A stretch of DNA of 64,000 nucleotides from Clostridia bacterium. Lineage in GTDB: Bacteria > Bacillota > Clostridia > Oscillospirales > Acutalibacteraceae. The position numbers were made by a program, and so were the translations under genes. The notes beneath the pieces are model-generated. The model saw only the letters and a list, made by a program, of their open reading frames with translations. It did not search any database and had not been told where the DNA came from. Position 1 is the first letter of the stretch. Every line of letters begins with the position of its first letter. This document shows, in pieces, positions 8,013-17,792 of this stretch. The stretch is from assembly GCA_017407755.1 (NCBI GenBank), contig JAFQVY010000001.1, positions 1 to 64,000 on the forward strand, written 5' to 3'.

Positions 8013-9950
8013 ATGGGATACACAATAGCTGAGAAGATTATTAAAGCACATCTTCTTGAGGGTGAAATGGTAAAAGGCACAGACATCTGCCTTAAAATCG
8101 ACCAGACCCTTACTCAGGACGCTACAGGTACAATGGCTTATTTAGAGTTTGAAGCCATGGGCGTTGACAGAGTTAAAACAGAAAAAAGCGTGGCTTACAT
8201 AGACCATAATACATTACAGACAGGCTTTGAAAATGCTGACGACCATAGATTTATCCAGAGTGTTTGCAAAAAACACGGCGTTTATTTTTCACGCCCCGGC
8301 AACGGCATTTGCCATCAGGTTCACCTTGAGCGTTTCGGCAAGCCAGGCAAAACTCTTATAGGCTCTGACAGCCACACCCCCACCGGCGGCGGTATCGGTA
8401 TGCTTGCTATGGGTGCAGGCGGTTTGGACGTTGCTGTTGCAATGGGTGGCGGCGGATATCACATCACCATGCCCGAAATCGTTAAGGTTAACCTTAAGGG
8501 TAAATTAAACGATTACGTAGCAGCTAAGGATATCATTCTCGAAGTTCTCCGCGTTCTTTCTGTTAAGGGCGGCGTCGGCAGAATTATTGAGTATGCAGGC
8601 GAAGGCGTTAAAACCCTTTCTGTTCCTGAGCGTGCTACTATTACAAACATGGGTGCAGAGCTTGGTGCTACTACATCCGTATTTCCCTCTGACGAGATTA
8701 CAAGAGAGTTCTTAAAAGCTCAGGACAGAGAAGAGGACTTTACAGAGCTTTCTGCAGATGCAGATGCAGTATATGACAAAGAAATTGAGATTGACCTTTC
8801 AACCCTTACTCCTCTTGCCGCTTGTCCTCACAGCCCTGATAATGTTAAGCCTGTTTCCTCTCTTTCCGATATTAAGGTTGACCAGGTTTGCATCGGCTCC
8901 TGCACAAATTCAAGCTATCTTGACATGATGACAGTTGCCGCTATGCTTAAGGGCAAAACTGTTGCAGACGGTGTTTCTCTTTCAATCGCACCCGGCAGTA
9001 AGCAGGTTTTAAATATGCTTGCTCAGAACGGTGCCTTGGCTGATATGATTGCCGCAGGTGCAAGAATTCTTGAGTCTGCTTGCGGCCCCTGCATTGGTAT
9101 GGGTCAGTCCCCAAACTCTGCAGGTATTTCACTTAGAACATTCAACAGAAACTTCGAGGGCAGAAGCGGTACTGCTGACGGTCAGATTTACCTTGTATCT
9201 GTTCAGACTGCTGCAGCTTCCGCACTTACAGGCTACTTTACAGACCCCACTACTTTAGGCGTTGCTCCTAAGATAGAGATGCCTGAGAAGTTCCTTATTA
9301 ACGACAATATGGTAATTGCTCCTGCAACTCCTGAGGAAGCTCCTTCTGTTGAGGTACTTCGTGGCCCCAACATCAAGCCCTTCCCCACAACCACTCCTTT
9401 AGCCGCTGATATTAACGCCAGCGTTTCTCTTAAGGTTGGCGACAACATCACTACTGACCACATTATGCCCGCAGGTGCTAAGATTCTTCCCTTACGTTCA
9501 AACATTCCTGCTATTTCACAACATTGCTTCACAGTATGTGATAAGGAATTCCCTGAGCGTGCTAAGGCACTTGGCTCCTCAATTATTGTCGGCGGTGTAA
9601 ACTACGGTCAGGGTTCTTCCCGCGAGCATGCTGCACTTGCTCCCCTTTACCTTGGTGTTAAGGCTGTACTTGTTAAGTCTTTCGCAAGAATTCACCGCAG
9701 TAACCTTATTAACGCAGGTATTCTTCCTCTTGAATTCAAAAATGAGGCAGATTACGACAACCTTGCACTTGGTAACGAGATTCAGATTCCTGACATCGTA
9801 GAAACCCTCAAGAACGGCGGCGACGTTGTAATTAAAAACGTAACCACAGGCAAAGACATTATTGCCAAGTGTGAGCTTACTGAAAGAATGAGAGACATTA
9901 TCCTTGCAGGCGGTCTCTTAAATTATACAAAGGAGCAGAGCAATGGATAA
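8013..9950 (+). CDS. acn: Aconitate hydratase
   Basis: A 645-residue [4Fe-4S] enzyme that interconverts citrate and isocitrate. Signature segments are [11 protein letters not shown], the cluster ligands in [12 protein letters not shown] and [14 protein letters not shown], and [16 protein letters not shown] in the C-terminal swivel domain. The length fits the shorter aconitase form related to mitochondrial aconitase, not the 900-residue AcnA. I start it at MGYTIAEK because AAAGGAGG lies 12 bases upstream; 26 upstream codons lie in the promoter region. It overlaps icd by 8 bases. No citrate synthase gene is present, so the operon covers the middle of a partial TCA branch leading to 2-oxoglutarate. 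Confidence 0.95.
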   Translation: MGYTIAEKIIKAHLLEGEMVKGTDICLKIDQTLTQDATGTMAYLEFEAMGVDRVKTEKSVAYIDHNTLQTGFENADDHRFIQSVCKKHGVYFSRPGNGICHQVHLERFGKPGKTLIGSDSHTPTGGGIGMLAMGAGGLDVAVAMGGGGYHITMPEIVKVNLKGKLNDYVAAKDIILEVLRVLSVKGGVGRIIEYAGEGVKTLSVPERATITNMGAELGATTSVFPSDEITREFLKAQDREEDFTELSADADAVYDKEIEIDLSTLTPLAACPHSPDNVKPVSSLSDIKVDQVCIGSCTNSSYLDMMTVAAMLKGKTVADGVSLSIAPGSKQVLNMLAQNGALADMIAAGARILESACGPCIGMGQSPNSAGISLRTFNRNFEGRSGTADGQIYLVSVQTAAASALTGYFTDPTTLGVAPKIEMPEKFLINDNMVIAPATPEEAPSVEVLRGPNIKPFPTTTPLAADINASVSLKVGDNITTDHIMPAGAKILPLRSNIPAISQHCFTVCDKEFPERAKALGSSIIVGGVNYGQGSSREHAALAPLYLGVKAVLVKSFARIHRSNLINAGILPLEFKNEADYDNLALGNEIQIPDIVETLKNGGDVVIKNVTTGKDIIAKCELTERMRDIILAGGLLNYTKEQSNG

Positions 9951-11154
9951 GATTAAAATGAATACCCCCATCGTTGAGATGGACGGCGACGAAATGACAA
10001 GAATTATCTGGCAGCAGATTAAGGATATTCTTATTCTTCCTTTTGTTGACCTTAATTCTGAGTACTACGACCTCGGTCTTGTTCACAGAAACGAGACCAA
10101 GGACCAGGTTACAGTTGACAGTGCAAACGCTACAAAGAAATACGGCGTAGCTGTTAAGTGTGCTACTATTACTCCCAATGCGCAGAGAGTTGAGGAGTAT
10201 AACCTCAGCGAGATGTACAAGTCCCCCAACGGCACAATCCGTGCAATTTTAGACGGCACAGTTTTTAGAGCTCCTATTATTGTTAAGGGCGTTGAACCTT
10301 ACGTTAAATCTTGGAAAAAGCCTATTACAATTGCAAGACACGCTTACGGCGATGTTTACAAGAACACAGAAATGAGAGCTCTTGAGGGCGGCAAGGCTGA
10401 GCTTTGCATAACTGACAAGGACGGAAATGAGCAGAGAAGCCTTATTATGGACTTTAAGGGCGACGGCATAATTCAGGGTATGCACAACACCGATAAGAGC
10501 ATTTCTTCTTTCGCTCGCTCCTGCTTTAACTACGCCCTTGACACAAAGCAAGACGTTTGGTTCAGCTCTAAAGATACAATCAGCAAAATTTACGACCACC
10601 GCTTTAAGGATATCTTCAATGAAATTTTTGAAGCAGAGTATAAAGAGAAGTTTGAGAAAGCCGGCATTGAGTATTTCTACACTCTTATTGATGATGCTGT
10701 TGCCCGCGTTATAAGAAGCGAAGGCGGCTACATCTGGGCTTGCAAGAACTATGACGGCGACGTTATGAGCGATATGGTTGCTACTGCCTTCGGTTCACTT
10801 GCAATGATGACAAGCGTGCTTGTTTCCCCTGACGGTGTATACGAGTACGAGGCTGCACACGGCACTGTTCAGCGTCACTACTACAAGCACCTTAAGGGTG
10901 AGGAAACCTCCACAAACTCAGTTGCAACAATCTTTGCATGGAGCGGTGCTTTAAGAAAACGCGGCGAGCTTGACAAAAATGCTGACCTTATGGCTTTTGC
11001 AGACAAGCTTGAGAAGGCTACAATCGACACCATTGAAAGCGGTATTATGACAGGCGACCTTTATCTTATCTCAACATTAGAGAACAAGAAGAAGGTTAAC
11101 ACAACAGAGTTTTTAGAGGCTATCGGCAAGCTCCTTACAGAGTATTGCAAGTAA
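9943..11154 (+). CDS. icd: NADP-dependent isocitrate dehydrogenase
   Basis: A 403-residue cytosolic enzyme that oxidises isocitrate to 2-oxoglutarate with NADP+. The start ([16 protein letters not shown]), [31 protein letters not shown] and [12 protein letters not shown] mark it as the homodimeric subfamily typical of eukaryotic IDH1/IDH2 and some bacteria, not the E. coli type. The ATG lies inside the last codons of acn, with a GGAG site in the acn coding sequence, so translation is coupled. The product feeds glutamate synthesis and makes NADPH. Rex follows 18 bases downstream. Confidence 0.95.
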   Translation: MDKIKMNTPIVEMDGDEMTRIIWQQIKDILILPFVDLNSEYYDLGLVHRNETKDQVTVDSANATKKYGVAVKCATITPNAQRVEEYNLSEMYKSPNGTIRAILDGTVFRAPIIVKGVEPYVKSWKKPITIARHAYGDVYKNTEMRALEGGKAELCITDKDGNEQRSLIMDFKGDGIIQGMHNTDKSISSFARSCFNYALDTKQDVWFSSKDTISKIYDHRFKDIFNEIFEAEYKEKFEKAGIEYFYTLIDDAVARVIRSEGGYIWACKNYDGDVMSDMVATAFGSLAMMTSVLVSPDGVYEYEAAHGTVQRHYYKHLKGEETSTNSVATIFAWSGALRKRGELDKNADLMAFADKLEKATIDTIESGIMTGDLYLISTLENKKKVNTTEFLEAIGKLLTEYCK

Positions 11155-11172
11155 TTAGAAGGACTGGATTTT

Positions 11173-11802
11173 ATGAGTAAATCTGCCAACATTTCCATGC
11201 CCGTAATCAGGCGACTTCCGGGATATTACCGAACCCTTAAGGTTTTAGAGGAAAAAGGCATTGACCGCATAAGCTCAGGCAAGCTCTCGGAGCTTATGAA
11301 CAGCAATGCATCCCAGATAAGGCAGGACCTTAACTGTTTCGGCGGTTTCGGTCAGCAGGGCTACGGCTATATTGTTTCTGACTTAAAAGAAGAAATCGAG
11401 AAAATCATCGGCATAGACAGAACCAAAAATGCCGTTATCTGCGGATTTGGTAACTTAGGTAAAGCTCTTTACCACCACTTTGATGCCAACAAATACGGCT
11501 TTGAGCTTGTGGGACTTTTTGATTCTGACAAGCAAAAGCAGGGTCAGGTTGTAGGCAAGCTTACTATCCAAAGCGAAAAGAATATCGTTGAGTTTTGCAA
11601 AGCAAACAACGTAGAAACTGCGATTATCTGTGTCCCCACAAAGTTTGCAGAGTGTGTTGTGGATTTGCTTTATGAAAGCGGCGTGAAAAGCTACTGGAAT
11701 TTCAGCCACTTTAAAGTAAGCACTAAGTATAGCGACGTTGTTGAAGAAAACGTGCACTTAAGTGAAAGCTTGCTGACTCTTTCCTATCTTATTGATAATT
11801 AA
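11173..11802 (+). CDS. rex: Redox-sensing transcriptional repressor Rex
   Basis: A 209-residue dimeric repressor. The N-terminal winged helix (about residues 10-80: MPVIRRLPGYYRTLKVLEEK, ending in QIRQDLNCFGGFG) binds DNA. The C-terminal Rossmann domain starts at VICGFGNLGKAL and senses NADH/NAD+; a swapped helix closes the protein. Rex lifts repression of fermentation and reductive genes when NADH rises. It is the last gene of the acn-icd-rex unit, 18 bases after icd, which suggests the TCA branch is itself under redox control. A bidirectional terminator follows. Confidence 0.95.
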   Translation: MSKSANISMPVIRRLPGYYRTLKVLEEKGIDRISSGKLSELMNSNASQIRQDLNCFGGFGQQGYGYIVSDLKEEIEKIIGIDRTKNAVICGFGNLGKALYHHFDANKYGFELVGLFDSDKQKQGQVVGKLTIQSEKNIVEFCKANNVETAIICVPTKFAECVVDLLYESGVKSYWNFSHFKVSTKYSDVVEENVHLSESLLTLSYLIDN

Positions 11803-11804
11803 CA

Positions 11805-11836
11805 AAATCCCACGGATTTAATATCCGTGGGATTTT
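11805..11836. terminator. Bidirectional terminator between rex and the HAD gene
   Basis: Stem AAATCCCACGGAT/ATCCGTGGGATTT with a short loop and A/T runs on both sides. It serves the converging rex (plus) and HAD hydrolase (minus) transcripts. Confidence 0.85.
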
Positions 11837-12478
11837 TTATGCAATGATATTCTTTAGTTCAATCAGGGAATCAATTATAGTTGCAGTAGTCTCTTCGAAC
11901 TCCTTGCGGCTTTGATGCCCTTGGGTTGTTAAAATACAGTCACAGCCTAAAGTTCCTGCCATTTTAAAATCGGCAACACAATCACCGATTACAACTGCCT
12001 CACTTGGAGCTATTCCTTTTTCTTTGAAATACCCAACAGCAAGGTGGGTTTTGTCTTCTGCAATCAGATTATTATGAGCAAGGATTTTATCAAAATAGCC
12101 TGTTAAACCAAATTCAGCAAGCCTTTTGTTCACCTTATCAATATGAGTAGCAGAAATAACCGTCTGAAGCTTACCTTTTGAGTTGAAATACTCAAGCACC
12201 TCGTGAGCATTTGCCATAACGGCTTTTTGAGGCAGGTGCCTTTCATAACCTTTATTAAACTCCTCTGCAATAACATTGAAGTCCATACTGTAAAGGTCGT
12301 CAAAAATGTGCTCATAAAATTTGATTATGGGTGTATCTACAAAGCTTGCATACTGCTCGTAATTTATGATAGGCAAATTACGTCTGAGAAGCATATCATT
12401 GACAGAGGCAAGCGCTGCATTAATATCATCAATAAGGGTACCGTTAAAGTCCCAGATTATAACCTTATATTCTTTCAT
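11837..12478 (-). CDS. HAD-superfamily hydrolase
   Basis: A 213-residue cytosolic protein of the phosphoglycolate phosphatase-like HAD group. Motif I is DFNGTLIDD: the nucleophile D10 is present but the usual second Asp (DxD) is Asn at position 12. Motif II is in VISATH, and motifs III/IV are the conserved Lys of EDKTHL and the acidic pair in VIGDCVADFKMA. A helical cap lies between motifs I and II. The second Asp normally acts as general acid/base, so activity on ordinary phosphate esters may differ. It is the last gene of the 17.7-11.8 kb operon, 10 bases after the nucleotidyltransferase, and may remove phosphate added by the kinase or break down the nucleotide product. Confidence 0.82.
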   Translation of the reverse strand: MKEYKVIIWDFNGTLIDDINAALASVNDMLLRRNLPIINYEQYASFVDTPIIKFYEHIFDDLYSMDFNVIAEEFNKGYERHLPQKAVMANAHEVLEYFNSKGKLQTVISATHIDKVNKRLAEFGLTGYFDKILAHNNLIAEDKTHLAVGYFKEKGIAPSEAVVIGDCVADFKMAGTLGCDCILTTQGHQSRKEFEETTATIIDSLIELKNIIA

Positions 12479-12487
12479 TAATTTTCC

Positions 12488-13687
12488 TCATATACGCTCA
12501 TTTAAACCCAAACTTACATATATTTCTCTAAGCGCTTTTGCTTCGTCAGACTCCGCCGAAACAAAGTAATTTGAAAGGTTTGATGTATTTACATCACGCC
12601 TTATAAAAAGCCTTTCAAACCAATGCACCGGCACAAAAACCGGGTAGAGTAACGGGGCTTTTTCAACACTTCTGTACCTTAGCTTCATCCAGCTTACAGT
12701 TGGAAAAAGCTTTTTGAATATCCGCCTGACTCCGTTTTTAGCGGCAGTACTGTCTTTACTGTTTCTTAAACTGTCCGACAAAAACGACATCTTCGCCCTG
12801 CCAAAGGTGGTTGAGTTTATAATAAACCAATAATCAGCAGAGGTTACGTCAGGCTCTTCTTTGCCCGAAAACCAATTTTCGCAAATTCTGTGAGTTTGCT
12901 TTTCAAAGCTTAAAAGCGAAATATCTTTAAGAATTTTATTTATGTACTCTTTATCAAGCTCGCTTTGGTGCTTTTGCAAAAACACATAGACATCCATATA
13001 CATTCTGATACCTGCGCCGCCGTAAAGTACGTGGTTTGCAAGATGCTCAAGCATAAAAATGTAAATGTCCTCAAGGCTCATCTGAGCTATGCTTGAATTT
13101 TCTTTATAGCTGACTCTGTCCCACACTTTTGAAAAATAGTCAAACGCCGGAGATTCGCTTGAAAGCAGAGACGTGTGCATTTCAAAGTGAAGAATTTCTT
13201 CTTTACGATATGCAGTATCTTTATTGGTTACGCTTTCTTTTTCGTATCCGTTTTGAAGAAAGATTTCCTCTACCTCAAGACGGTTTTCAGCATCGCACAG
13301 GACATCAACGTCAGTCATCGTACGTAAATACGCCACCGGATAATCAGCCTTTGTTACAATACCTTTTACAGGAAGGCAACGGATACCCCTCTCACTTAAA
13401 AGCGCTGTCATTCTTTCGCATTCGAAAGTAAGATTAAGGTCGGCGACAATCTGCTCCTGATGCATTTGCTTTAAATAAGGCATAAACTCCCCTTGGGGTT
13501 TATCCTCCTCATTAAGCTTTTCTATGGCATAATAAAGCATTACAGACAAAGAATGCTTTATAGAAAACTCATACAAAAACTGCCAGTTAACCTTTCCTTC
13601 TGCTTTTGGTGCAGGAGTATAATTAAGCACAGACTGCATCAGCAGAAGAAAATATTTTATGCTGTAATTACTTTCCGATGTGCTCAT
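12488..13687 (-). CDS. Nucleotidyltransferase family protein (NTP_transf_5-like)
   Basis: A 399-residue protein of the uncharacterised nucleotidyltransferase family found beside lasso peptide and PqqD/kinase clusters. The catalytic region (about residues 105-135) contains LPVKGIVTKADYP followed by RTMTDVDVL, where the DVD carries the metal-binding acidic residues. The rest is helical. The ATG giving MSTSES is preferred; a TTG two codons upstream also reads. It lies inside the end of the ABC gene, which it overlaps by 20 bases. In the paeninodin lasso cluster a similar gene sits with a kinase and ABC exporter; its reaction is not settled. A likely role is to add a nucleotide to the kinase product or to another pathway metabolite. 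Confidence 0.78.
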   Translation of the reverse strand: MSTSESNYSIKYFLLLMQSVLNYTPAPKAEGKVNWQFLYEFSIKHSLSVMLYYAIEKLNEEDKPQGEFMPYLKQMHQEQIVADLNLTFECERMTALLSERGIRCLPVKGIVTKADYPVAYLRTMTDVDVLCDAENRLEVEEIFLQNGYEKESVTNKDTAYRKEEILHFEMHTSLLSSESPAFDYFSKVWDRVSYKENSSIAQMSLEDIYIFMLEHLANHVLYGGAGIRMYMDVYVFLQKHQSELDKEYINKILKDISLLSFEKQTHRICENWFSGKEEPDVTSADYWFIINSTTFGRAKMSFLSDSLRNSKDSTAAKNGVRRIFKKLFPTVSWMKLRYRSVEKAPLLYPVFVPVHWFERLFIRRDVNTSNLSNYFVSAESDEAKALREIYVSLGLNERI

Positions 13688-15416
13688 TTTCAAACACCGT
13701 AATCTTTTTATCTATAATTCTTACTTCTTTATTGCAAACAGAGTTTGCCGCCTTTTTATGAGAAATAAGGATGCAGGTTTTATCTGAGAGCTTTTTGATG
13801 TTCTCAAGAAGTCTTAACTCTGTCATTTCATCAAGGGCAGAGGTTGCTTCGTCAAGAAGAATAACAGGTGCATCTGAAAGGATTGCCCTTGCAATAGCAA
13901 CACGCTGAACCTGACCTTCGGAAAGACCTAAGCCTTTTTCGCCAATGACGGTGTCAAGGCCTTTTGGAAGCTCAGCAATAAAATCAGCACAGGCAAAACG
14001 GATTGCACGCCAGATTTCTTCGTCGGTGGCATCACTGTTAATAAAGGAAATGTTATCTCTTAATGTGCCCGAAAGAAGGAAGTTTCCCTGAGGCACATAA
14101 GAAAAGAACTTTCGGGTATTTGTATCAACAGGAAGGGTGGTTCCGTCCTTGAGCTTTAAGTAGATTTCGCCGCTATCAAGAGGAAAAACGCCCAATAAAA
14201 GCTTTGTAAGGGTGCTTTTTCCTATACCTGAAATACCCGTCATAACCACAAGGTCGCCCTTATTTATGGTAAGGCTTGTGTCTTCAAAAATCTCGTCTCT
14301 GTCGTAGCTGAAAGATATATTATCAAATTCAATTGTAGAGAGATTTTCGTAAAGCTCTGAAATATTGAGGTTGTCATCATTAATTACAGGCTCGTCGTCT
14401 AAGCTTTCAAGCTCTATAATTCGCTCAGCAGATGCAATTGCACTGTAATAGGTGGGGATAATGGAAGTAAGCGAGTTAATGGGAACGCTTATCTGTGAAA
14501 CCAGAGAAAGCACCTGAGAAAGTACACCGTAGGTGATAAAAGGGTCGTTGTTGGCAATTTTTGTTGCACAGTAAAAAAGTCCAAAAAGGTAAGCACCATT
14601 AAACGCTAAGGTAAAGGCAGAGTGTGTAGTAAGAGAAATAATATTACGCTTTGCCTTACGCTTATAGTTGATTTCCTGAAGGTCTGAAGCGGTTTTTTCA
14701 ACCTTTTCTTCAGACTTAAATACCTTTATAACCATAAGGCTAGCCAAGGTTTCTTGCATAAAGGAGCGTATTTTGCCGTCAGTTTCCATAATCTGTTTAT
14801 GATAGTTTTTCATTGCACCCTTAAAAAGAGATGAAAAAATAAAAACACCTAAACCTACGCCTATAAACAAAAATGTAAAAAGCGGATCAATTGTAAAAAG
14901 AACGACAAAAATACCTATAAGCTTTACAATTATAAAAACAACGTTTGGGATAATTGAAGTAATGGTACCTGCAACCGTCACAACGTCGTCGTTAAGACGG
15001 TTAAGCATTTCGCCTGTATGAAATTTTGTAATCTGAGCATAGCTCTTTTTGAGCATCTGCCTGTAAAGTGAAGTCTTAATATCAATAGTAAGCCTTGCTG
15101 TTACACGAAAAACCAGATGATTACTGATTATTCTGGACACTATCTGAGTCAAAGTTATTATCACAAAAATAGTTCCCCAAAAGAATATAGCGTCTAATCT
15201 TTCGTCAGTTGAAGCACCGTAAACGCCGGTTGCTGAGTTAATTACATTTCTAAGCATATAGGATATTGCGATACTGCCGCAAGCTATTGCAGAATTAACG
15301 AAAGCCAGCAGTGCAATAAACCAACCTTGCTTTTTGGCGTTTTTAAGTATCCATTTTAAGGTATCTATATCAGATAATTTTGTAAACAGCTTTTTAAAAA
15401 GAGAATCTTCTTTCAA
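13668..15416 (-). CDS. ABC exporter (membrane and ATPase domains fused)
   Basis: A 582-residue half-transporter. Residues about 1-330 hold six transmembrane helices of the type I exporter fold. The ATPase domain follows, with Walker A GISGIGKST, the signature LSEGQVQRVAIARA and Walker B VILLDEATSALDE. There is no N-terminal C39 peptidase, so it cannot cleave a leader during export. The start is a TTG at 15416 with GAGGG upstream; no ATG fits. Position between the PqqD-like gene and the nucleotidyltransferase matches the D gene of lasso and related peptide clusters, where it exports the product. The cargo here is inferred to be the modified peptide encoded at 17.8 kb. Confidence 0.88.
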   Translation of the reverse strand: MKEDSLFKKLFTKLSDIDTLKWILKNAKKQGWFIALLAFVNSAIACGSIAISYMLRNVINSATGVYGASTDERLDAIFFWGTIFVIITLTQIVSRIISNHLVFRVTARLTIDIKTSLYRQMLKKSYAQITKFHTGEMLNRLNDDVVTVAGTITSIIPNVVFIIVKLIGIFVVLFTIDPLFTFLFIGVGLGVFIFSSLFKGAMKNYHKQIMETDGKIRSFMQETLASLMVIKVFKSEEKVEKTASDLQEINYKRKAKRNIISLTTHSAFTLAFNGAYLFGLFYCATKIANNDPFITYGVLSQVLSLVSQISVPINSLTSIIPTYYSAIASAERIIELESLDDEPVINDDNLNISELYENLSTIEFDNISFSYDRDEIFEDTSLTINKGDLVVMTGISGIGKSTLTKLLLGVFPLDSGEIYLKLKDGTTLPVDTNTRKFFSYVPQGNFLLSGTLRDNISFINSDATDEEIWRAIRFACADFIAELPKGLDTVIGEKGLGLSEGQVQRVAIARAILSDAPVILLDEATSALDEMTELRLLENIKKLSDKTCILISHKKAANSVCNKEVRIIDKKITVFENEHIGK

Positions 15417-15485
15417 AGCAATCCCTCAAATCTTTATAAAATAAAAATCTATCGGGGCGAAAACATTTTCACCCCGCCAAGAAAG

Positions 15486-15749
15486 TTATGCAATAAGATT
15501 AGCCTCTTTAAGCTCGGAAACAAATCTTTCAAGGTCTGCCTTTGCCAATGCCTCATCAACCTCATATTCTTCAAGCATTGCACTAAGAACAGCCTCAAAG
15601 GTAGTCTCTGTTTCAAGCTGACGCCACAAGAAAGCACCCACTTCATTAAGATTAATCATACCATTAAACTCAGCCACGGCAGCACCGATAGGTACAACAA
15701 CATAACAGTCGGCTACTTTTCTGAGCATATAATTCTCTTTAATTTTCAT
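15486..15749 (-). CDS. PqqD-like peptide recognition protein
   Basis: An 87-residue protein of the PqqD family, which forms a small winged-helix recognition element that binds leader peptides of ribosomally made, modified peptides. Family marks are the conserved start (KENYMLRKVADCYVVVPIG), GMINLNEVGAFLWRQLE and a helical C-terminus. It lies 13 bases after the kinase gene with a GAGAGGAT site. It is closely similar to the orphan gene at 47 kb, with the first 55 residues nearly the same. In this operon it should deliver a precursor peptide to the kinase or another enzyme. Confidence 0.85.
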   Translation of the reverse strand: MKIKENYMLRKVADCYVVVPIGAAVAEFNGMINLNEVGAFLWRQLETETTFEAVLSAMLEEYEVDEALAKADLERFVSELKEANLIA

Positions 15750-15762
15750 TACTAAAATCCTC

Positions 15763-16464
15763 TCAATTATTTAATATTTCTAAAGCGGCATCCACCGCAG
15801 AATCATCCATATTACAACGAAGGAAATAGGCGGGATACTTTGTAAGCAGCATAGAAAACATTTCAAGCTGCCTTTCCCCTATTGCTTCATTAGCACGTGA
15901 GGGAGACTGATTTAAAAGAAGGCGAATTGACATGGCAGGAGAAATTTTTTCAATGGAGTTCTCTTCACCACGCTCAATAAAAACCAATGCGCCAAGCTCA
16001 GCAGAAATATTCGCCTGCACATCAGTGCCTCCTGCAAAGGGAGTACCATAAACAAAACACTTGCCATCTATAAATCTGAAAGAAGGCTTGTCATCATTGA
16101 TAATTCTTGCTCTGTCGCCAAAGCGCGCAAGCCATTTTCGCGTATGGGTGCTTTTTCCTGTGCCGCTTGAAGCGGAAAACAGATACGCCTTCCCATCAAA
16201 AAGCAAAGCAGAAGAATGAATATAGCTTCCGTAATGCTTCATAAGCCAACGGTTAAAATCCCTGCAAAGCACCATATTTTCGGCAATTGCAGGAGTAATA
16301 TCAACTCCGTTTTTAACCAGATATTCCATACGCTTAGGGTCAGGCTCAAAAGATGCCAATGCAGGTTCTTCCCCATTATAAAGATACGGCTCGTACCAAT
16401 AGGCGGTTTCAGGAAATTCCTGCTTCATCTCAACCACCAAATCGGCGATTTTGTATTTCTTCAT
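15763..16464 (-). CDS. HPr kinase-like peptide/protein kinase
   Basis: A 233-residue P-loop kinase related to the catalytic domain of HprK but lacking the N-terminal HPrK domain. The P-loop is SASSGTGKST (97-106) and NDDK (123-126) fits the following acidic motif. Shortened HprK-like kinases are found in peptide clusters; in the paeninodin cluster such a kinase phosphorylates the C-terminal Ser of the lasso precursor. Its ATG overlaps the stop of the leucine-rich-repeat gene by one base (TAATG), so it is translated by coupling. The substrate is probably the 49-residue peptide at 17.8 kb or the repeat protein itself; neither is proven. Confidence 0.8.
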   Translation of the reverse strand: MKKYKIADLVVEMKQEFPETAYWYEPYLYNGEEPALASFEPDPKRMEYLVKNGVDITPAIAENMVLCRDFNRWLMKHYGSYIHSSALLFDGKAYLFSASSGTGKSTHTRKWLARFGDRARIINDDKPSFRFIDGKCFVYGTPFAGGTDVQANISAELGALVFIERGEENSIEKISPAMSIRLLLNQSPSRANEAIGERQLEMFSMLLTKYPAYFLRCNMDDSAVDAALEILNN

Positions 16465-17687
16465 TAAATCAAAACCTCTGTACCGACAAACTCAATGCCC
16501 TTGAAGCCTGCGATAAATTTTTGAATCTGAGTAGCATCCTTAACAGACACTTTTGCATCATTATCAGCATCTGCTAATGCAAGAGGAATCTCATCTAAAG
16601 TTAGAAGCTTTGCGACATGCTTCTGGATTTTTGTAGCGTCTTTTATAGTAATTCTGCCATCAAGGTCAGCATCGCCGATATAGTATCTTTCCTTTTGAGC
16701 TGTTGATGTACTTATTTCAGCAGAAGACGAAGCTGAGGTAGCTACAGATGCAGTTGCAGTCTGAGAAGGTTCAGTTGCATCGGTAGATTTTGACTCGGTA
16801 GCATCAGTGGCACCGGTTGACTGAGAAGGCACTGTAGGATCAGTAGCTGTTGACTGAGTTGCCTCGGTAGAGGTTGATGTAGCCTGAGTTGACTCCGAAG
16901 GCTCGGTAGCAGTTGTACCGGAAGTTACGGCTTCGCTTGAAGAAGGCTCTGTTGAATCAGCAGAAGATGACTCGCTTTCTGCAGGAGTCGAAGGCACAAC
17001 ATATTCGCCTAAGTTAACGTATTCGATGTTATTTGCTATTGCAAATTCAAGGGCATAAGAGCCTTCATAACAATAAATAACAAGGTTGTCACAACCATCG
17101 AAGGCTTTTGCGGCGATATTTGTAACAGAAGCCGGGATTAATACTTTTTCTAAGTTTATACAGTTTTTAAATGCATAATTATATATATCAGTAATGCCAT
17201 CAGCCAATATTACCTCTTTTAGTGAGGTGTTTCCACTGCAACATGCACTTGAAATTGAAGTTAATGATGTGTTTTCTGAAATGGTAAACTTAGTTAAAGA
17301 AGTACAATTTGCAAAAGCACCAAGTCCCATTGATGAAACAGAAGAAGGGATAACAATATCAGTAAGAGTGCGGCAGTTAATAAAAGCACTTGCTTCTATA
17401 GTTGTAACTGAATTAGGAATAACACATGTGGAAATCTGGCTATTTGTAAAAGCGTTACTGTTAATCTTTACAATTGTTCTATCGGAGAGTGTTGAAGGTA
17501 TAACTACGTTTGTGTCACTGCCTTGATATCTATAAATATAATACTCCGTATTATTTGCTGCAGAGGGAATTTCAACATTCCAATCACCATAAGTCACATA
17601 AGTGCCTGCAGAAACAGATACAACTGTAGTTGCAATTAACATAATAAGCAAAATTAAAACTGATACTAATGTAATCTTTTTACTCAT
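16464..17687 (-). CDS. Secreted BspA-type leucine-rich-repeat protein with dockerin
   Basis: A 407-residue exported protein. A signal peptide (about 1-28) is followed by LRR_5 repeats up to about residue 230 (pattern VIPNSVTTIEASAFINCRTL). A Ser/Thr/Glu-rich linker follows, then a type I dockerin at about 335-407 with two calcium loops (GDADLDGRITIKDATKIQ and ADADNDAKVSVKDATQIQ). The second loop is less regular. Dockerins attach proteins to cohesin scaffolds of cellulosomes or amylosomes; no cohesin is in the window. It starts with GAGGTGAA upstream of ATG. It is the first gene after the promoter at 17.7 kb and is fused by TAATG coupling to the kinase gene, an unusual context for such a surface protein. 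Confidence 0.85.
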   Translation of the reverse strand: MSKKITLVSVLILLIMLIATTVVSVSAGTYVTYGDWNVEIPSAANNTEYYIYRYQGSDTNVVIPSTLSDRTIVKINSNAFTNSQISTCVIPNSVTTIEASAFINCRTLTDIVIPSSVSSMGLGAFANCTSLTKFTISENTSLTSISSACCSGNTSLKEVILADGITDIYNYAFKNCINLEKVLIPASVTNIAAKAFDGCDNLVIYCYEGSYALEFAIANNIEYVNLGEYVVPSTPAESESSSADSTEPSSSEAVTSGTTATEPSESTQATSTSTEATQSTATDPTVPSQSTGATDATESKSTDATEPSQTATASVATSASSSAEISTSTAQKERYYIGDADLDGRITIKDATKIQKHVAKLLTLDEIPLALADADNDAKVSVKDATQIQKFIAGFKGIEFVGTEVLI

Positions 17688-17715
17688 AAGTTCACCTCAT
17701 AATATCTCTTAATAC

Positions 17716-17744
17716 AGTATACAACATAACAATTCAAAAATCAA
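17716..17744 (-). promoter_or_regulatory. Promoter of the LRR-kinase-PqqD-ABC operon
   Basis: TTGATT (17739-17744), 17-base spacer, TATACT (17716-17721) on the minus strand. It lies between the terminator of the peptide gene and the start of the repeat protein, so the operon can be expressed apart from the peptide. Confidence 0.6.
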
Positions 17745-17751
17745 TAAAAAA

Positions 17752-17778
17752 AGCAGCAGATGCATAACATCTGCTGCT
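17752..17778 (-). terminator. Strong terminator after the small peptide gene
   Basis: Perfect 11-bp stem AGCAGCAGATG/CATCTGCTGCT with a 5-base loop and a TTTTTTTATT tail on the minus strand. It separates the peptide gene from the following operon. Confidence 0.9.
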
Positions 17779-17792
17779 AAATTTAATTTTAA

